From Sambucus nigra (Eukaryota; Streptophyta; Magnoliopsida; Dipsacales; Adoxaceae): a stretch of DNA of 64,000 nucleotides. Each line of letters opens with the position of its first letter. Within the stretch, counting starts at the first letter, position 1. Under the pieces are notes generated by a model, which ran no database searches, was not told the origin of the DNA, and was given only the letters and a program-made list of their open reading frames with translations. Shown here one piece after another: positions 24,969 through 36,927 of this stretch. The position numbers and the translations under genes are program-made. The stretch covers positions 255,630,187-255,694,186 of the forward strand of contig OX422214.1 of NCBI GenBank assembly GCA_949130495.1, read 5' to 3'.

Positions 24969-25189
24969 AGAAATGAAACAATGTGTGGCCCCCCCGTGTC
25001 AAACAAAATATGCCTCATAGTCCCCTGAATAGAGAACATACCTTCAATAGCTGGCGGATTCTGTGGGGCTGCGGCATGCTGAAGCTGATACACTCTCCCA
25101 TACTGATGCTGTCCCTGCTGAACTGGGACCGCTAGCACGGCTGGTAGTGCTGCCATCTGTGGTGGTGCTGGGAGGGCGGTGGAAAACAT
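24965..25189 (-). pseudogene. Gag C-terminus and protease start of Tekay element
   Basis: The frame carries a Pro/Gln-rich linker and then FDTGG, the protease DTG active site. After the G7 run (C7 at 24989-24995 on the plus strand) it reads out of frame, while the neighbouring frame gives THCFIS and continues into Pol. Five Gs would give the usual DTGATHxFIS register. The same run is present in the truncated copy. Confidence 0.8.
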
Positions 25190-25972
25190 AGGCCTCTGCG
25201 GCTCCTGTCGAGCACCCTGCTGCTGCTTCTGTGGGGCCCTGCCCCCATCAGGACAATCCTGATGTTTGTGGCCAATCTTACAACAAATGAAACACTTCCC
25301 CTGGAAGTTTCCCCCTCGCTGCCCCTGCTAACCACGACCCTCGTGACCATTACCATTTCTGCCCTGGCCTTGCTGGCCCTGCTGAAACTGCTGTTGACCA
25401 TTCTGCCCCTGCTGCACTATAGCTACTGGAAAGGTTGGTAGGGCTGGTACCTGAGCTGGTGCTGGGAGAGCGATTGTAAAAAGTGGCCCATGTGGATCAT
25501 TACGGGCACCCTGCTGCTGTGGGGCCCTAACACCTTCTGGGCAATCCTAGCGTTTATGGCCATGCGTGCCACACACAAAACATCGGCCTCTGAAGTTACT
25601 CCCCCTCTGACCCTGCTGCTGTCGGTGTCGGCCTTGCTGACTTGGGATTTTATCCCTCTTTCGAAACTGCTTCATTTTACCACGTTGTTGACTAGAACTG
25701 ACTCGATCTTGGGTAGTTGGTTGTCAAAATTTCGGGGTCTTCGCACATTTGTCAGCTTTAGTCATATGTATTTGGCTAACCCCTCTAGGTCTTTTGCCTC
25801 CTTTAAGTTGTATGCTGCATTCTTGGTATTGTAAAACTGCAGTGGTAACTGCTTGTGCCACGATACCTGCTAACTCGGAGGTTGATATTCTCTCTGGGGA
25901 TACCTGAGGTGTGAATCGATGTTGCTCGTTGACTCCCCCAACCGTTTTAGCTAGTTCTTCTTGACGATCCAT
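25190..25972 (-). pseudogene. Tekay Gag lacking the capsid domain
   Basis: Starts MDRQEELAKTVGG at 25972. After about 50 residues (to AVLQYQE) it jumps to a basic, Gln-rich tail (LKGGKRPRG...), so the expected retrotrans_gag capsid domain of some 200 residues is absent. Two CCHC knuckles follow. The first, CFVCGTHGHKR, has a TAG before its final DCPEG. The second reads CFICCKIGHKHQDCPDG. Frameshifts link the parts. The truncated copy has identical architecture. Confidence 0.85.
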
Positions 25973-26146
25973 CTGAAAATTTAAGTAATTTGGATGAGTT
26001 CATCATTCGTATAAACAATCGCAGAAGCACGAATTTTCCAATTGTAGAGATAAACATAACATTCCTAGTATTAGGGCTCTATATCAAAGAAAGCTCAGCG
26101 GAAACATAATAAGCCATACAGATCCTAAAGGACACTAGAACCTGAT

Positions 26147-26158
26147 GCTTTGATACCA
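26147..26158 (-). promoter_or_regulatory. Primer-binding site of complete Tekay unit
   Basis: Minus strand TGGTATCAAAGC is one base off the initiator tRNA-Met complement, two bases inside the LTR end. Confidence 0.85.
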
Positions 26159-26160
26159 CC

Positions 26161-29046
26161 TGTGACACCCCGACTAATTAAATACCGGGTAGCTACTCCT
26201 TTATTAAATTAATACAAAATGCCAAGTTGGTTCAGTTAATAACATCACTGTCGAAAACATTTTAATGATTACTAACCACCTAGTATTTAAAAAGTAAGTT
26301 GTCAAATTTTAAATTAAATCTGATTAACATGCGACAAATGAAATGTAAAAGAATAACATCACCATACACTATAAAGTCTCAATAAAGTAACCAACAAATA
26401 ATAATAAGTCCGGAGGAAAAAAGTCCTCACAACAATCCCACAAACTGAAATAAATAAAACAGTGTAACCTAAATTAATTACATGACAAAAGTCTGAATAA
26501 CTGAAATATGAAATGTCTCTAATGGAAGTGGGCGACATGCCCTACAAATGATAAAACTCAACATGGTGTCAAGACTAGAAAAGAAGCGTCTACTAGCAAG
26601 GCCCTGTAACTTCCACGACAGCTACAACTCGTCACGTGAATAGAATTCCTACGCATGGTGTCCTTGTGGCTGGGTACCTAAAAAGGTTTTTACAAAAATA
26701 GATTTGAAAGCAAACGGGTCAGAGCTCGAAAGTGAAGAGTATTTTAAAAACAGCAAGTGTTTTAGTAACATTAAAACAATGAATGCAAAATACATGTTAG
26801 GACGTGCTCTCACATGAAATACTCACCTCTCGACTAATTTATGCACTCCTAACGTACCGTACCCATACACGTGATATCCATATCTAACTAAACCGACATA
26901 GGTTCTAACCTTTCTACTCGATTCATTATATAAATTCCCAACGTTATCACTTGAAAAGATAGTTTTACTTAAACTCAGATTCTCAATTATTAGCATGACA
27001 TTTCACAACAGGTTATCCCTTTTTATCTTTATCAAGATGTTACTACAATTATACTCGCAATTAAACATAACAATTCCTTTTCATTTAACCGTATATCATT
27101 CACATCATAAATATACAATATACGCACCCGAGGCTAAGCTGTGGTGCACACATACTCTGCTATCCATCCCGGTACATCACGTACATAAGGATTACAAATT
27201 ACGAATATCTCAGGAATTGTTAGAATAAGCACAACACACGAAAATGGAGGCGAACATAATTCAACATATCCATGGTCACGTACATACCTACGCTCCATAG
27301 TCAGCTGACTTATTAACTCACAAATAAGTCATTCTAGCATTATGTTCTTAAGGTACCAATCTAAATCCTGGCACACAAGGATTAGATGGCCCTAAGCGAA
27401 CGTAAACCTCTCGTGATAGCAAGTATGGTAGGTATGTCATACACATAAAATCATATACATATACTAAGCATGCACACATCTTAGTAATTACTATAATTTA
27501 TTAGTGGTATACTTCTCATTCTTATACCAACACACGTGTCCCCGGTTTATACGTATATACATCATCCATTATCCTCACGTCGTAATTAGTTACTCCCGTC
27601 CTAACCCACAAATATCATTCGGTCCAATTCACTATTTATATTTTTTTTCTCCTCAGTATATCCCAAATCTTCCAACTATACCAATTAGTTAACACAGGAA
27701 AATTATCTCATCAATTAAACAAGGTTACGGGACACTAGAAATTAAATCAGGCCAAAAAGGTCAAACTGTCAACTCGTTAGAAGTCTCGTTCGAACGAGGC
27801 TTGTTCGAACGAGAGTTCGTTCGAACGAAGTGGGCATCTAACGAGATCTCATTCAAACGAAAGGCTTTGAATGAACATTCCACTCGTTAGAAGGCAAACT
27901 GTCACCTCGTTAGAAGCTCGTTCGAACGACCTGGGCAGGTCTTCTAACGAGATGCCAGTTTCGAGCCCAGAATTTTCCTATCTCGTTTTTCTCTATTTTC
28001 TTCACCTCTAATCCCATATAAAAATCGTCCCAACAGTATTTTAAGGTTTCTAATCCACACTAAACATTCATAGGTCATAACTTAACATTTATATAGGGCC
28101 AAATATTCCTAAACATCACCTAATTATCATAACTCCCCAATTTTTCCCAAACCTTATGAAGATGAACCCTAGAAATTTAAAGTCTTCAATTTCCATAATT
28201 AAATCCGTTTTTGCAACATAAAAAGTAGTAATTCTTTTAGTTCAATCACCCAATAACAATTCTACATGCAAACCTATATCAAAATCTGAATTTATAACTC
28301 CAATCTCATGGGTTTTTATAAATCTTCCAATACAATGCAATTATATAATTTTCTAATCATGGAAGAAACATTCGATTGAAATTTACGTAATTAAACCACT
28401 TGCCTCGGATTGTTCTCTGAATTTTCTGTTGAATTGATGAAGGTTGGTCTCTCTCTCTATCTCTCCCAAGGTTGAAGGTTGAAGATGGAGGTTAAGGTTT
28501 TCTCTTTGGGAACTTTTCTAACTTTTTCCTCTAACTCCCGTTGCCCTCTAATCACCTAAGTGCTAGTAATGGGTTAGTGGGTCATTAATTTCCTATTTTT
28601 AATTCCCAAAATTCGTTGGTCAAAAATCCCAAAATTCCAAAATTACCAAAATACCATTTTTAGTTACCGGTATGGCCCAATAATGCCCCGGAACCCAAAC
28701 TAAACTCCCGACTAGTGTTTTCTGACTATTTCGACCCTTCCGGACTCATTGGCACACTCAAAATGACCATATGGTTGATAAAAATAAAATTCACTTTTTA
28801 ATTTAAATAATTATATTCCTGACGCGACTGTCACGCGCGTCCCAACAAAATTTCTCAAATTACCGTATTTCAATCTCGTGACAATTTAAATAGTTTCAAT
28901 ATTCATATAACATCATATGTATACACATTATAATCAAATACCAACTCACATCTCGTTAGTATTTTATCCGGATTAATTCTCAATTAATTCACATTTAATT
29001 TAATTAATCCCATAAATAAATATCGATAAAATTGCGGGGTATTACA
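26161..29046 (-). repeat. Tekay LTR, outer (5') copy
   Basis: About 2.89 kb from TGTGACACCCCG to GGGGTATTACA on the plus strand. By eye only scattered point differences separate it from 18781-21668. Its outer edge at 29046 joins the tandem array at ACTATGGGG, an internal phase of the 168-bp unit, so this edge looks like an original insertion boundary. Confidence 0.95.
27779..27953. repeat. Palindrome cluster in outer Tekay LTR
   Basis: CTCGTTCGAACGAG at 27785-27798, TTCGTTCGAACGAA next to it, and the hairpin arms CTCGTTAGAAG (27906-27916) and CTTCTAACGAG (27941-27951). One central palindrome present at 20469 in the other LTR has decayed here to ctcattcaaacga. Confidence 0.9.
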
Positions 29047-30184
29047 ACTATGGGGTCAGTTTCTACGAGTTATATTGGTCACGTGTAAAGTGTTTGTGCC
29101 CTTTATGGGGCCATTTGGGGGCTGTTCACGATTTGAACCACTAGCCAAGCCTAAGTGTGCCTATTTTTAATTTTTGGTCCTATTCTCAAGCTGGGACTTT
29201 TACGAATACAAATTCGGTTGCTAGAGTTATGTTGGTCACATGAGAGGTGTTCATGCCCCTTGTAAGGCTGTTTGGGGGATGCTCATGGTTTTGGCCAACT
29301 AGCGGCACATTTTTAAGCCAAAGCGTGTCTATTTTCAAATTTTGGTCCTATTCCCAATCAAAAGTCCCGTAACTATGGGGTTAGTTGCTTCGAGTTACGT
29401 TGATCACATATAAGGTGATCGTGCCCCTTCCTGGTCCATTAGGGGATTATTCACAATTTGGCCCACTAACAGCACTTTTCCAAGTCTAAGTGTGATTATT
29501 TAAATTGTCAGTCTTATTCTCAAATTAAGAGTCCCGCAATTACACAATCGAATGCTCCGAGTTACGTTCATCATATACGATGTGTTTGTGACTCTTGTGG
29601 GATAGTTTGGAGGTTGTTCGTGGTTTTGGACCACTAACGGGACGTTTTCAAGCCTAAGTGTGCTAATTTTAAAATTTTTATCCTATTATCAAACTAGTAG
29701 TCTTGAGACTACGTGATCAATTGTTGTGAGTTACGTTGTTCATGTCCAAGGTGTTTGTGTCCCTTGTGGGGTTGTTTGGGGGCTATTCGTGCCTTTGGCC
29801 CACTAGCGGCTCATTTTCAAGCCTAATTGTTCCTATTTTCAATTTTCGATCCTATTCTCAAACTCAGAGTCCCGTGGCTAGGCGGTTGGTTATTAAAATT
29901 ACATTGGTCACATATGAAATTTTTGTGCCCCTTATAGGGCCGTTTTGGGGTTGTTCATGATTTTGGCCCACTAGCGGCACATTATCAAGCCTATGTGTGT
30001 CTATTTTCAATTTTTGGTTCTATAATCAAATTGGGAATTCTGCGACTACACGACGATTGCTATGAGTTACGTTGATCATGTGTGAGGTGTTTGTGCCCCT
30101 CGCAGTGCTGTTTGGTTTTTTTCATGGTTTTGGCCGACTAGCGGCCTGTTTTCATGCCTAAGTGTGCCTATTTTCAAACATTTA
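29047..30184 (+). repeat. Tandem array of about 168-bp units within the CACTA
   Basis: Six to seven diverged units. The phrase ggtcctattctcaaa... recurs at about 29176, 29342, 29507, 29677, 29845 and 30013. Each unit includes ttacgttgNtcac, gtgcccctt.tggg and ggcccactagcggcacattttcaagcctaagtgtg in pieces. Part of the same array lies at 16505-16627. Confidence 0.85.
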
Positions 30185-30235
30185 CAAGATTATGCATATC
30201 AATTATATGAAAATCTTAGTTAAAGTAAAGAATAC

Positions 30236-30745
30236 CTGGTTCCTACGATCCAAAAAGTCCATGAGTCTTCTGAATTTGTGATTGGATCAAATTGATCCTA
30301 GAACCCCTCACATATTCTTGTACATGTACATTTGTTGACTAGTTTCATTGATACAATCTTCGTAAAATGAGGAAAAATTGACATTCCACATGGGATTAAA
30401 ATCAACATTACTGATATTCTCAAAATTTGGAAACTTGAAGCTAGTGATGAGGTTATTCTGTTCTATAAATTGAAATTTCCTATCCATTGACGTCATTGAG
30501 TTTGATCAAGGATAATTTTAAGACCAGAACAACCTCATCACCAACTTAGAGTTTTCCAATTTTGATGATACCAATAATGTTAATTTTTGTCCCATGTGGG
30601 ACCTTAATTTTCCTTCATTTTATGAAGATTTTAATAATGAAACTAACAAATAAATGTGCATATAGAGGAACACGTGGAAGTTGAGCTGGGTCAATTTGGT
30701 TCAATCACAAACTCAGAAGACTCTATTCTCAAACCAGGCATCTCG
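30236..30745. repeat. Inverted duplication centred near 30491
   Basis: The left arm (about 30236-30490), reverse-complemented, aligns with the right arm (about 30492-30745) around a central GACGTC. Shared blocks include aacctcatcac, cccatgtgg, tttatgaagatt and tcaatttg.t.caatcacaaa. Both arms can be read as the same peptide outward from the centre: minus strand QNNLITSFKFPNFEN, plus strand QNNLITNLEFSNFDD. Both then have a PMW...SFYED motif. It lies downstream of the transposase on the minus strand, inside the CACTA. Confidence 0.85.
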
Positions 30746-30756
30746 TAAAAGGTGTT

Positions 30757-30905
30757 CATGACCATAAACATTCATTAATCAAATTAAACATTTGTAAATC
30801 AAAATAAACATTCATAAATCAAAATAAACATACATAAATCATATTAACATTTGTAAGACAAACTAAACATTCATTCATCAAACCAATTGTTCATAAATCA
30901 AAGTA
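30757..30905 (+). repeat. Short AT-rich tandem repeat
   Basis: About six imperfect copies of a unit close to aaacattcataaatcaaa, period roughly 22 bases. Confidence 0.75.
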
Positions 30906-31779
30906 AGCGGCTAATATAGTGTCAATATCATAACATGATACAAAATAAGATTGACAGCAATAAAATAATGTTTTGATACTCAATCTTCCTTTAAATAAAC
31001 TAAAAGATCCTTCAAATTAGGGTTGTTATGAAGAGCTGACTAGAACTCTTTTGGAACCTCTAACTCGTTTTCTTGAGTAGTCGTACTCATTGGTGCATGC
31101 ACAACAATATACCAATTCCCATCGTTTATTCACTTTGAGTAAAATACCTATGTGACATTTACTCTTCATCTTTAATAAATCTATCATCATAAGTATGGAC
31201 TCGGAATCAACTTTGCAAGCATTTGTAGTATCCTCCACGTTCATAGGTAATCTAGTTCTAGACTTTATTGGCTTATCCCGTTATACGTTAGCACCGTATC
31301 TTTTGTATTTTTCACTTTTGCTAGTGACACGGGTAGTTAAGGCAGTATATAAAATTTCACTTTTTTGCATCAAAATATTTTTACTCCTATTAATATGAAA
31401 CGAAATCAAAATCTTTGATGTGGAATTCCTTAAACTCTTTTTCATAAAAATCAGGACTTTTTTCTAGGCGTGCAAGCTTGTGGAGAAATCACCTCAAAGA
31501 GACATCACCTCTTTCTAGAAGATGCATTTATTAATGAATTTGTATTAGGGTATGTTTTTACCACACATGAATTTATAATCACACACATTAGAGGTAAAAA
31601 TGACCTTTTTTGATACCCATGCCCTAAAATTAGTTGTTGTGCAATTTACCCTTTGATTTTGGGCAATTTTATTATCATACTTCGTATGAGTAAATTGTAG
31701 TGTTTAAATCACAATACATATAATACATATAATCAAAGAAGAAGAATTTAGTATATACTCTCTCTCTCTATTATTAGAC
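30906..31779 (-). other. CACTA region downstream of TNP2, no product recognised
   Basis: A 72-residue minus-strand frame at 31026-31244 (MNVEDTTNACKVDSESILMM...) has no domain I recognise. The rest is AT-rich with stops. It may be a decayed transposase C-terminus or 3' UTR. Confidence 0.35.
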
Positions 31780-33964
31780 ACCATCTTGTGATTCAAGGAC
31801 ATAACCGGTTGTTTGCACATATTGTAGATTTGTGAGTTTCAGCTCTTTAGGGTTCTCAAAAGGAAATTCATCCTCAAACTCATCAGGTTCCTTGATCACT
31901 CATTCTACACAAGGATTAAACCTCCTCACCTCTTGTTTTGGCATATGGTCCCAAGCGTACAGCGACGCCGCCATAGTAATGTATTCTTAAGAAACTGAAC
32001 CTCCAATATACTGTGCATTCTTTACGTAATCTTTAAAGGTTTTCATCAAGCGCTCAAAAGGATACATCCAACGATACCTAACAGGACATAATAACAAAAC
32101 CTCATCGCATAAAGGCTTAAGTAGGTAGATGCTTATATCGAAGAATGGCGAGGGAAATTATTTCTCTAAGACACAAACTGCCTTAGCTAAAGTTGATTTT
32201 GCAGCTTTAATGCGCCTTTTGTTTACCATTTTACTTTTGCGCAAAGTAGGGTAAAACAAAAACTGATTTGTATAATTTCCCGATGGAGATGTTTGTGTTC
32301 ATAGAACTAATATATAAATAGCAGAAGAATTAATGGATGATTACGTGCCAATTGTGAGATTTGCACTGTTTCAAGTCATTTATTTGATAACTTACTATCT
32401 TGCATAAATTATTAAAATAGCCAGTTGGAGTTTTTGAGTTGAACAACGTGTCTAAGATAATCTTCTTCTCACTAGTAGTCAAAGTGAAAGCAGTTGGGGG
32501 GGGGGGGGATAGAAATTCATCCTATTATAGGATCATTTTTTAACCACAATTTCTTCTTTATCTTTATATCATGTAGATCGCGGCGGGCCCACTCTCTATC
32601 TTTTGAATGAGATCTACCCAGATATATTCCTATAGGATGTTCTGAAATATTCTTCTCTGTGTGCATTACATCAATTACCTTTCCAACATGACAAGTAAAA
32701 AAATATTGCTTGTCTGGACCATGGCTAAGATTTATTAGGGTCATTCACATCCTCCCTAGCTTTATGACTCAAGTTTACAAGCTGAGGATTTTTGCCTATG
32801 TACCTATTCCTTGTAGTCACAACCATCATCTTCTCCTCAATTTGCTGACTATAAAGCCAAGCAGGTTGTGTCCTGCGCTCATGACTAATGGAAAAAAAAG
32901 TTAGACTTGTCATTCCTAAAAGGGAAACTGGTCAGCAGAAATCTACAATGACCCATATAACTCTTTTTACCACTATGATGTAACAAAATGTATTCAATTT
33001 CCTCCCCACATATTGGACATCCATAATAACCATGAACATTACAACCAGAGAATGTCCTATGAGCAGGAAGATCGTGGATCACTCACCATTACTTTAAGTG
33101 TGAACTCTTCACCCTTATGAGAATCAAATGTCATCACACCTTTATCCCATAAATCTTTAAGTTCTTTGATTAATGAGGCTAAAAACATATCAATATCATC
33201 GTCAAGAGCCTTCGGCTTGAGTATCAATAAATATAACAATGTGAACTCATTTGTCAAGCATAGTTCCAGAGGGCAACTTAAAGGCACCAAGAGAACTGGC
33301 CAATAACTCTGATTAGTACTTAAATTACAGAAAAGGGTTAAACCCATCGGTTCATATTGCAAGATAGATAGTGAAAAACCACTTTAGATACGATCCAAGT
33401 AGAAAACACTTCAAATCCTTTTGTGGGGCTTAGGGAACTTGCAATATTTTGTAGCCTTGCCCTTTGCATTCTCACAAGACACATATCTAGGAAAATTTCA
33501 TACAAGACACTCATCCTTCTCTTTGTGCTTGGTGCGGTACAATATGCAATAATACTTGCATGAATGAATAGAGTTGTACTTCAAACCCAAACCCTTCAAG
33601 ATCTTCTTCATGCTAGGATAATTGTCTGGTAATGTGTTCTCTTTAGGGAGAATTTCTTTAATCCACTTAAGAATTTTCGTTACGCGGCCGGGTACTGAAA
33701 ATTCTTTCGAAACATAAGGTATAGTGTTTCCACCATGATATGTTCATATTTTGTAGTCCTGAAAAATTTTCCACCTTATTAAATTGAGCTCAACGTCTTC
33801 TAAACAACTATATTTTTATTCATTCAACGAATGCATGGACATGAAATCTTATCACTTTTAAGATTCTTATAAGCGTATTTAAGAAATTCTTAAATGCCCT
33901 TTACATAATTATTTATCATTGAGTTATTCTCCCGCATCCACCTATTGTATTGTGGAAAATCCAT
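31780..33964 (-). pseudogene. TNP2-type CACTA transposase
   Basis: Starts at 33964 with MDFPQYNRWMRENNSMINNY and a CPCI motif, the transposase-associated N-terminus. It continues with LPDNYPSMKKILKGLGLKY, KYYCILY, then the Transposase_21 core. That core includes ILKPKALDDDIDMFLASLIK and ELKDLWDKGVMTFDS (33057-33362), HGYYGCPICGEE (about 33020), VIDVMHTEKN (about 32680) and, after a region with a G13 run on the plus strand at 32496-32508, RYRWMYPFERLMKTFKDYVK near 32060. Many stops and frameshifts make it non-functional. TNP2/TNPD cuts the element ends. Confidence 0.85.
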
Positions 33965-34129
33965 TTAATAATCTTCAAACTGTAGTTATGTTTCAATAGG
34001 TTAAAACAAATGTCATGGTGCATACAAAAAATTAAACAAATTAGGGAAACATCAAAACTTAAACTCAAATTAAATAAATTTGCCAAGGGATATAGTTACG
34101 ACTGTAACATCAAAAACATTATTATAACT

Positions 34130-35437
34130 GAAACAAAAAAAATATTATTGCAATTGAAATAAAAAAATATACAATTAGAACTTAACCAACAAAAAACTGG
34201 CCAAGTGATAAAAGAGTTTGCATAATGCCTCAATTCTTTCCCTTCCCCGTTGTCAATGTACACAGGTACATCTACACAACCAATGTATATTTCATCAACC
34301 ATAACCCGAGCCTCACCCTTCTGCAAAGGTCGTTTATGTACTTTAGTTTTTAAAATAACGGAGATGAGTGTGCACATTCCAATAATCCTACTATTGGCCA
34401 GATCCTTGAAATATAACTGCTCACCATAGTCACCGTGAGTGGTTGATGATGATCCAAGGACTATTATAGGTAGAGGCACTGGGAAGGGGAATGTTGAAGG
34501 AGGCAGGATTTGTGATGAGAATGTTGAAGGAGGTGACATTTGTGAGGAAAAACTTGCACATGGAGGAAAGGTAAAACCTTGAGAAGGATAGTAAGGGAAA
34601 CTTTGAGGAGGCATTGGGGGCCAAAAACCTTGAGTAAAAAGAGACACGAATTTCCCAATTTCACTCGTTAGGGCCCCTAGATTAGTTTTAAACTCGTTGA
34701 CATCCCCATCGATCTTGGACTAATGATCCTCTTGGGTCGATATACGATTCTTTACCAAACAAAGCTCGTACACAAGAGGTGCAATGTGTTTTAATTTTGT
34801 TTTTAGCATATGTGATTCAATACTTATCATGATCCCTATTTTGTCCTTTCCAAAGGTCTAAGTCAAGACATCATTTTCGATGTCATCATAAGGGATCGAA
34901 CTTGACCGACTTCTAATGGAATCTATTTATTCCAGAGTCTTAGTCAAGACTGACGAAAATTTATTATCTTCATCTCATCGGGCATACACATACAAGTTGG
35001 CTTGATTTGGTTATTTATTAGCATCTGGACCTTCCTTTATCCTACTCGACCATTCATTCTTCTAATCTTCATATGATTTGGAGCCCAGTTTGTGGACATC
35101 GGTTTTTACCTTATATTATTAATTTTTTCTCCTTTAGACCATTTTCTTGTCCTTCCCGTCATTTTCCAAAAAATCAATTCAGTGATCAATCAACATTTCA
35201 ACATTCAGAGTCATTCTGTCTCTCAGACTGAAAGGTGTCGGGAGTGCTAGGTGGGGGTGTTGGAGCAACGGGGGTTTGTTGCCTACTCATAGTTGGAGTA
35301 CTGTACTGAATCAATGGCCGAGTTGTGAATTGTTGTGAAATAGGTGATGATAATTTATTTTGGTGTGCACGTGATGAGGATCCTCATTGGGGTGTCGTCT
35401 CGTCACTTGGTACATTTTTTCCGTTGTTGCCCGACAT
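34130..35437 (-). pseudogene. Ptta/En/Spm-type (TNPA-like) second CACTA protein
   Basis: Begins at 35437 with MSGNNGKNVPSDETTPQ and a Pro/Ser/Gln-rich region. After several stops comes DVLT then TFGKDK, which resembles the DVLSxALG block of plant Ptta/En/Spm proteins. A coiled-coil-prone stretch follows, then a Pro-rich run (FWPPMPPQSFPYYPSQGF, open at 34096-34647). The C-terminal domain (KVHKRPLQKGEARVMVDEI, then VPVYIDN and FITWP) matches the pattern of the domain at the end of these proteins. In En/Spm the TNPA product binds subterminal repeats. It lies upstream of TNP2. Confidence 0.7.
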
Positions 35438-35507
35438 TATCTACAAAAATAAAAATTATTAAGTGACTAAATAATTATAATAATATAAAATTATAACTAA
35501 TTAATCA

Positions 35508-35510
<3 letters not shown>

Positions 35511-35548
<38 letters not shown>
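35511..35548. repeat. (TA)n microsatellite
   Basis: Uninterrupted TA repeat of about 19 units. Confidence 0.95.
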
Positions 35549-35551
<3 letters not shown>

Positions 35552-36538
35552 TTTTCATAGTGAGACATTAAAATATGTTCAATGTGTCTGATCTCCATCC
35601 ATTAGGTACTAGTATTTAAAAACCTATGGATTTTTACATGAGGCCAACTAGGAGGAAGCGTATCTATTGTTGGTTTATAGATATCTGTGACATTAACTTA
35701 GAATCCCATATTCTTCTAGTTATTATCAAGATTCAATTCAATGTGCATATGTTGCGAGACATCACAATCTACAATAATGCTCTCTGTATATAGTTTATCC
35801 ATAACAGGTGAATTTTTTCGGCATTATTACAGCGTAAGCAAGGCTAGGGCTACATCGAAATTATGTACGAATAATTGATTCTCTAAAATTTCATCTCATT
35901 TTCTGGTAGGAAAATATAATACAATCGAACCGGTAATCTTATTGGAGATCAACTCCACGATTTGCAAGGTAGTTAAATTATTTGATCTTCTTATTCCCAT
36001 GTCTATAAATAGGGTTACCCTCTAAATGGTGCGCACTAATAAAAGAGGTATAAGTGCGATCCAATTTCAAACTCTCATACTCTTGTTGATTATCACCGTG
36101 CCTCATTTTTTTAAGAAAAATATGCGACAGGGTGAATATGAGTCCTACAAATAATGTCTCTAATTATACAATAACTAGTTATTATTTTTCAACTGATCCA
36201 ACTTAAGTTTATCTTATTTTAACATATGATACATAAGAGTATATTAGTTTGATTAAGGTTTTGATTCGTCACTACTATTCTCTTAACCCCATGCGTGTTG
36301 GATCTCATCGAGGTGAAATCCAAATAAGAACCCGCAGTAAGTGTCAAGACACATTTTGTTAGTGTTTTTTATGAGAGAGTTTCATAGTATATGTGCATTA
36401 TCAATCTAAGGAATCCAACATCACTATCCAATAACCAAATCAACAACCAATAATTACATCGTGATCCTTTTATCATCTACATAATAAAACACATACCAAT
36501 AATAATAATATCTCACTAAAGTAGGGTAGTTTCTCAAA
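35549..36538 (-). other. CACTA 5' region, non-coding
   Basis: AT-rich sequence between the second transposase gene and the telomere-like motif cluster. No coding motif seen. It probably holds promoter and 5' UTR. Confidence 0.4.
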
Positions 36539-36750
36539 AAATTAGGGTTTACGGTAGTTTATCACTAAATTAGGGTTTAGTAAATAGGGTTTAGGGTATT
36601 TTCGCACTAAATTTGTTTAAAATTAGGGCTTAGGGTTTAAGAATAAAAAATTTCCACTAATTTGGGTTTAAGAATTGAAAATTAGGGTTTAACAATTAAA
36701 AATTAGGGTTTCTCACTAAATTAGGTTTATGACAAATTTTAATTAGGGTT
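36539..36750 (+). repeat. Scattered telomere-like TTAGGGTTT motifs
   Basis: At least six attagggttta or tagggttta units spaced 15-50 bases apart and separated by actaaat phrases. This is not a true telomere array. Such telo-box motifs are known in plant promoters and 5' UTRs, and this lies upstream of the CACTA genes. Confidence 0.7.
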
Positions 36751-36754
36751 AAAA

Positions 36755-36831
36755 TGAACACACATAAACATACACACACATGCACACACTACATATACAC
36801 ACACACACACACACACACATATACATATTTA

Positions 36832-36927
<96 letters not shown>

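Larger units (their letters stand above)
16628..29046 (-). mobile_element. Tekay-like chromovirus, tandem LTR-internal-LTR-internal(truncated)
   Basis: On the minus strand the order is LTR (29046-26161), full internal region (26160-21669), LTR (21668-18781), then a second internal copy (18780-16628) cut inside RT. The LTRs and internal copies are nearly identical by eye. The pol order PR-RT-RNase H-INT plus a chromodomain-like C-terminus places it in the chromoviral Tekay/Del group. The outer left LTR and the rest of the second internal copy are missing. It sits inside the 168-bp tandem array of the CACTA. Confidence 0.9.

Noticed and set aside
36539..36750. Interstitial telomere
   Set aside because: The TTTAGGG-like motifs are spaced irregularly and separated by other sequence; they are not head-to-tail repeats.
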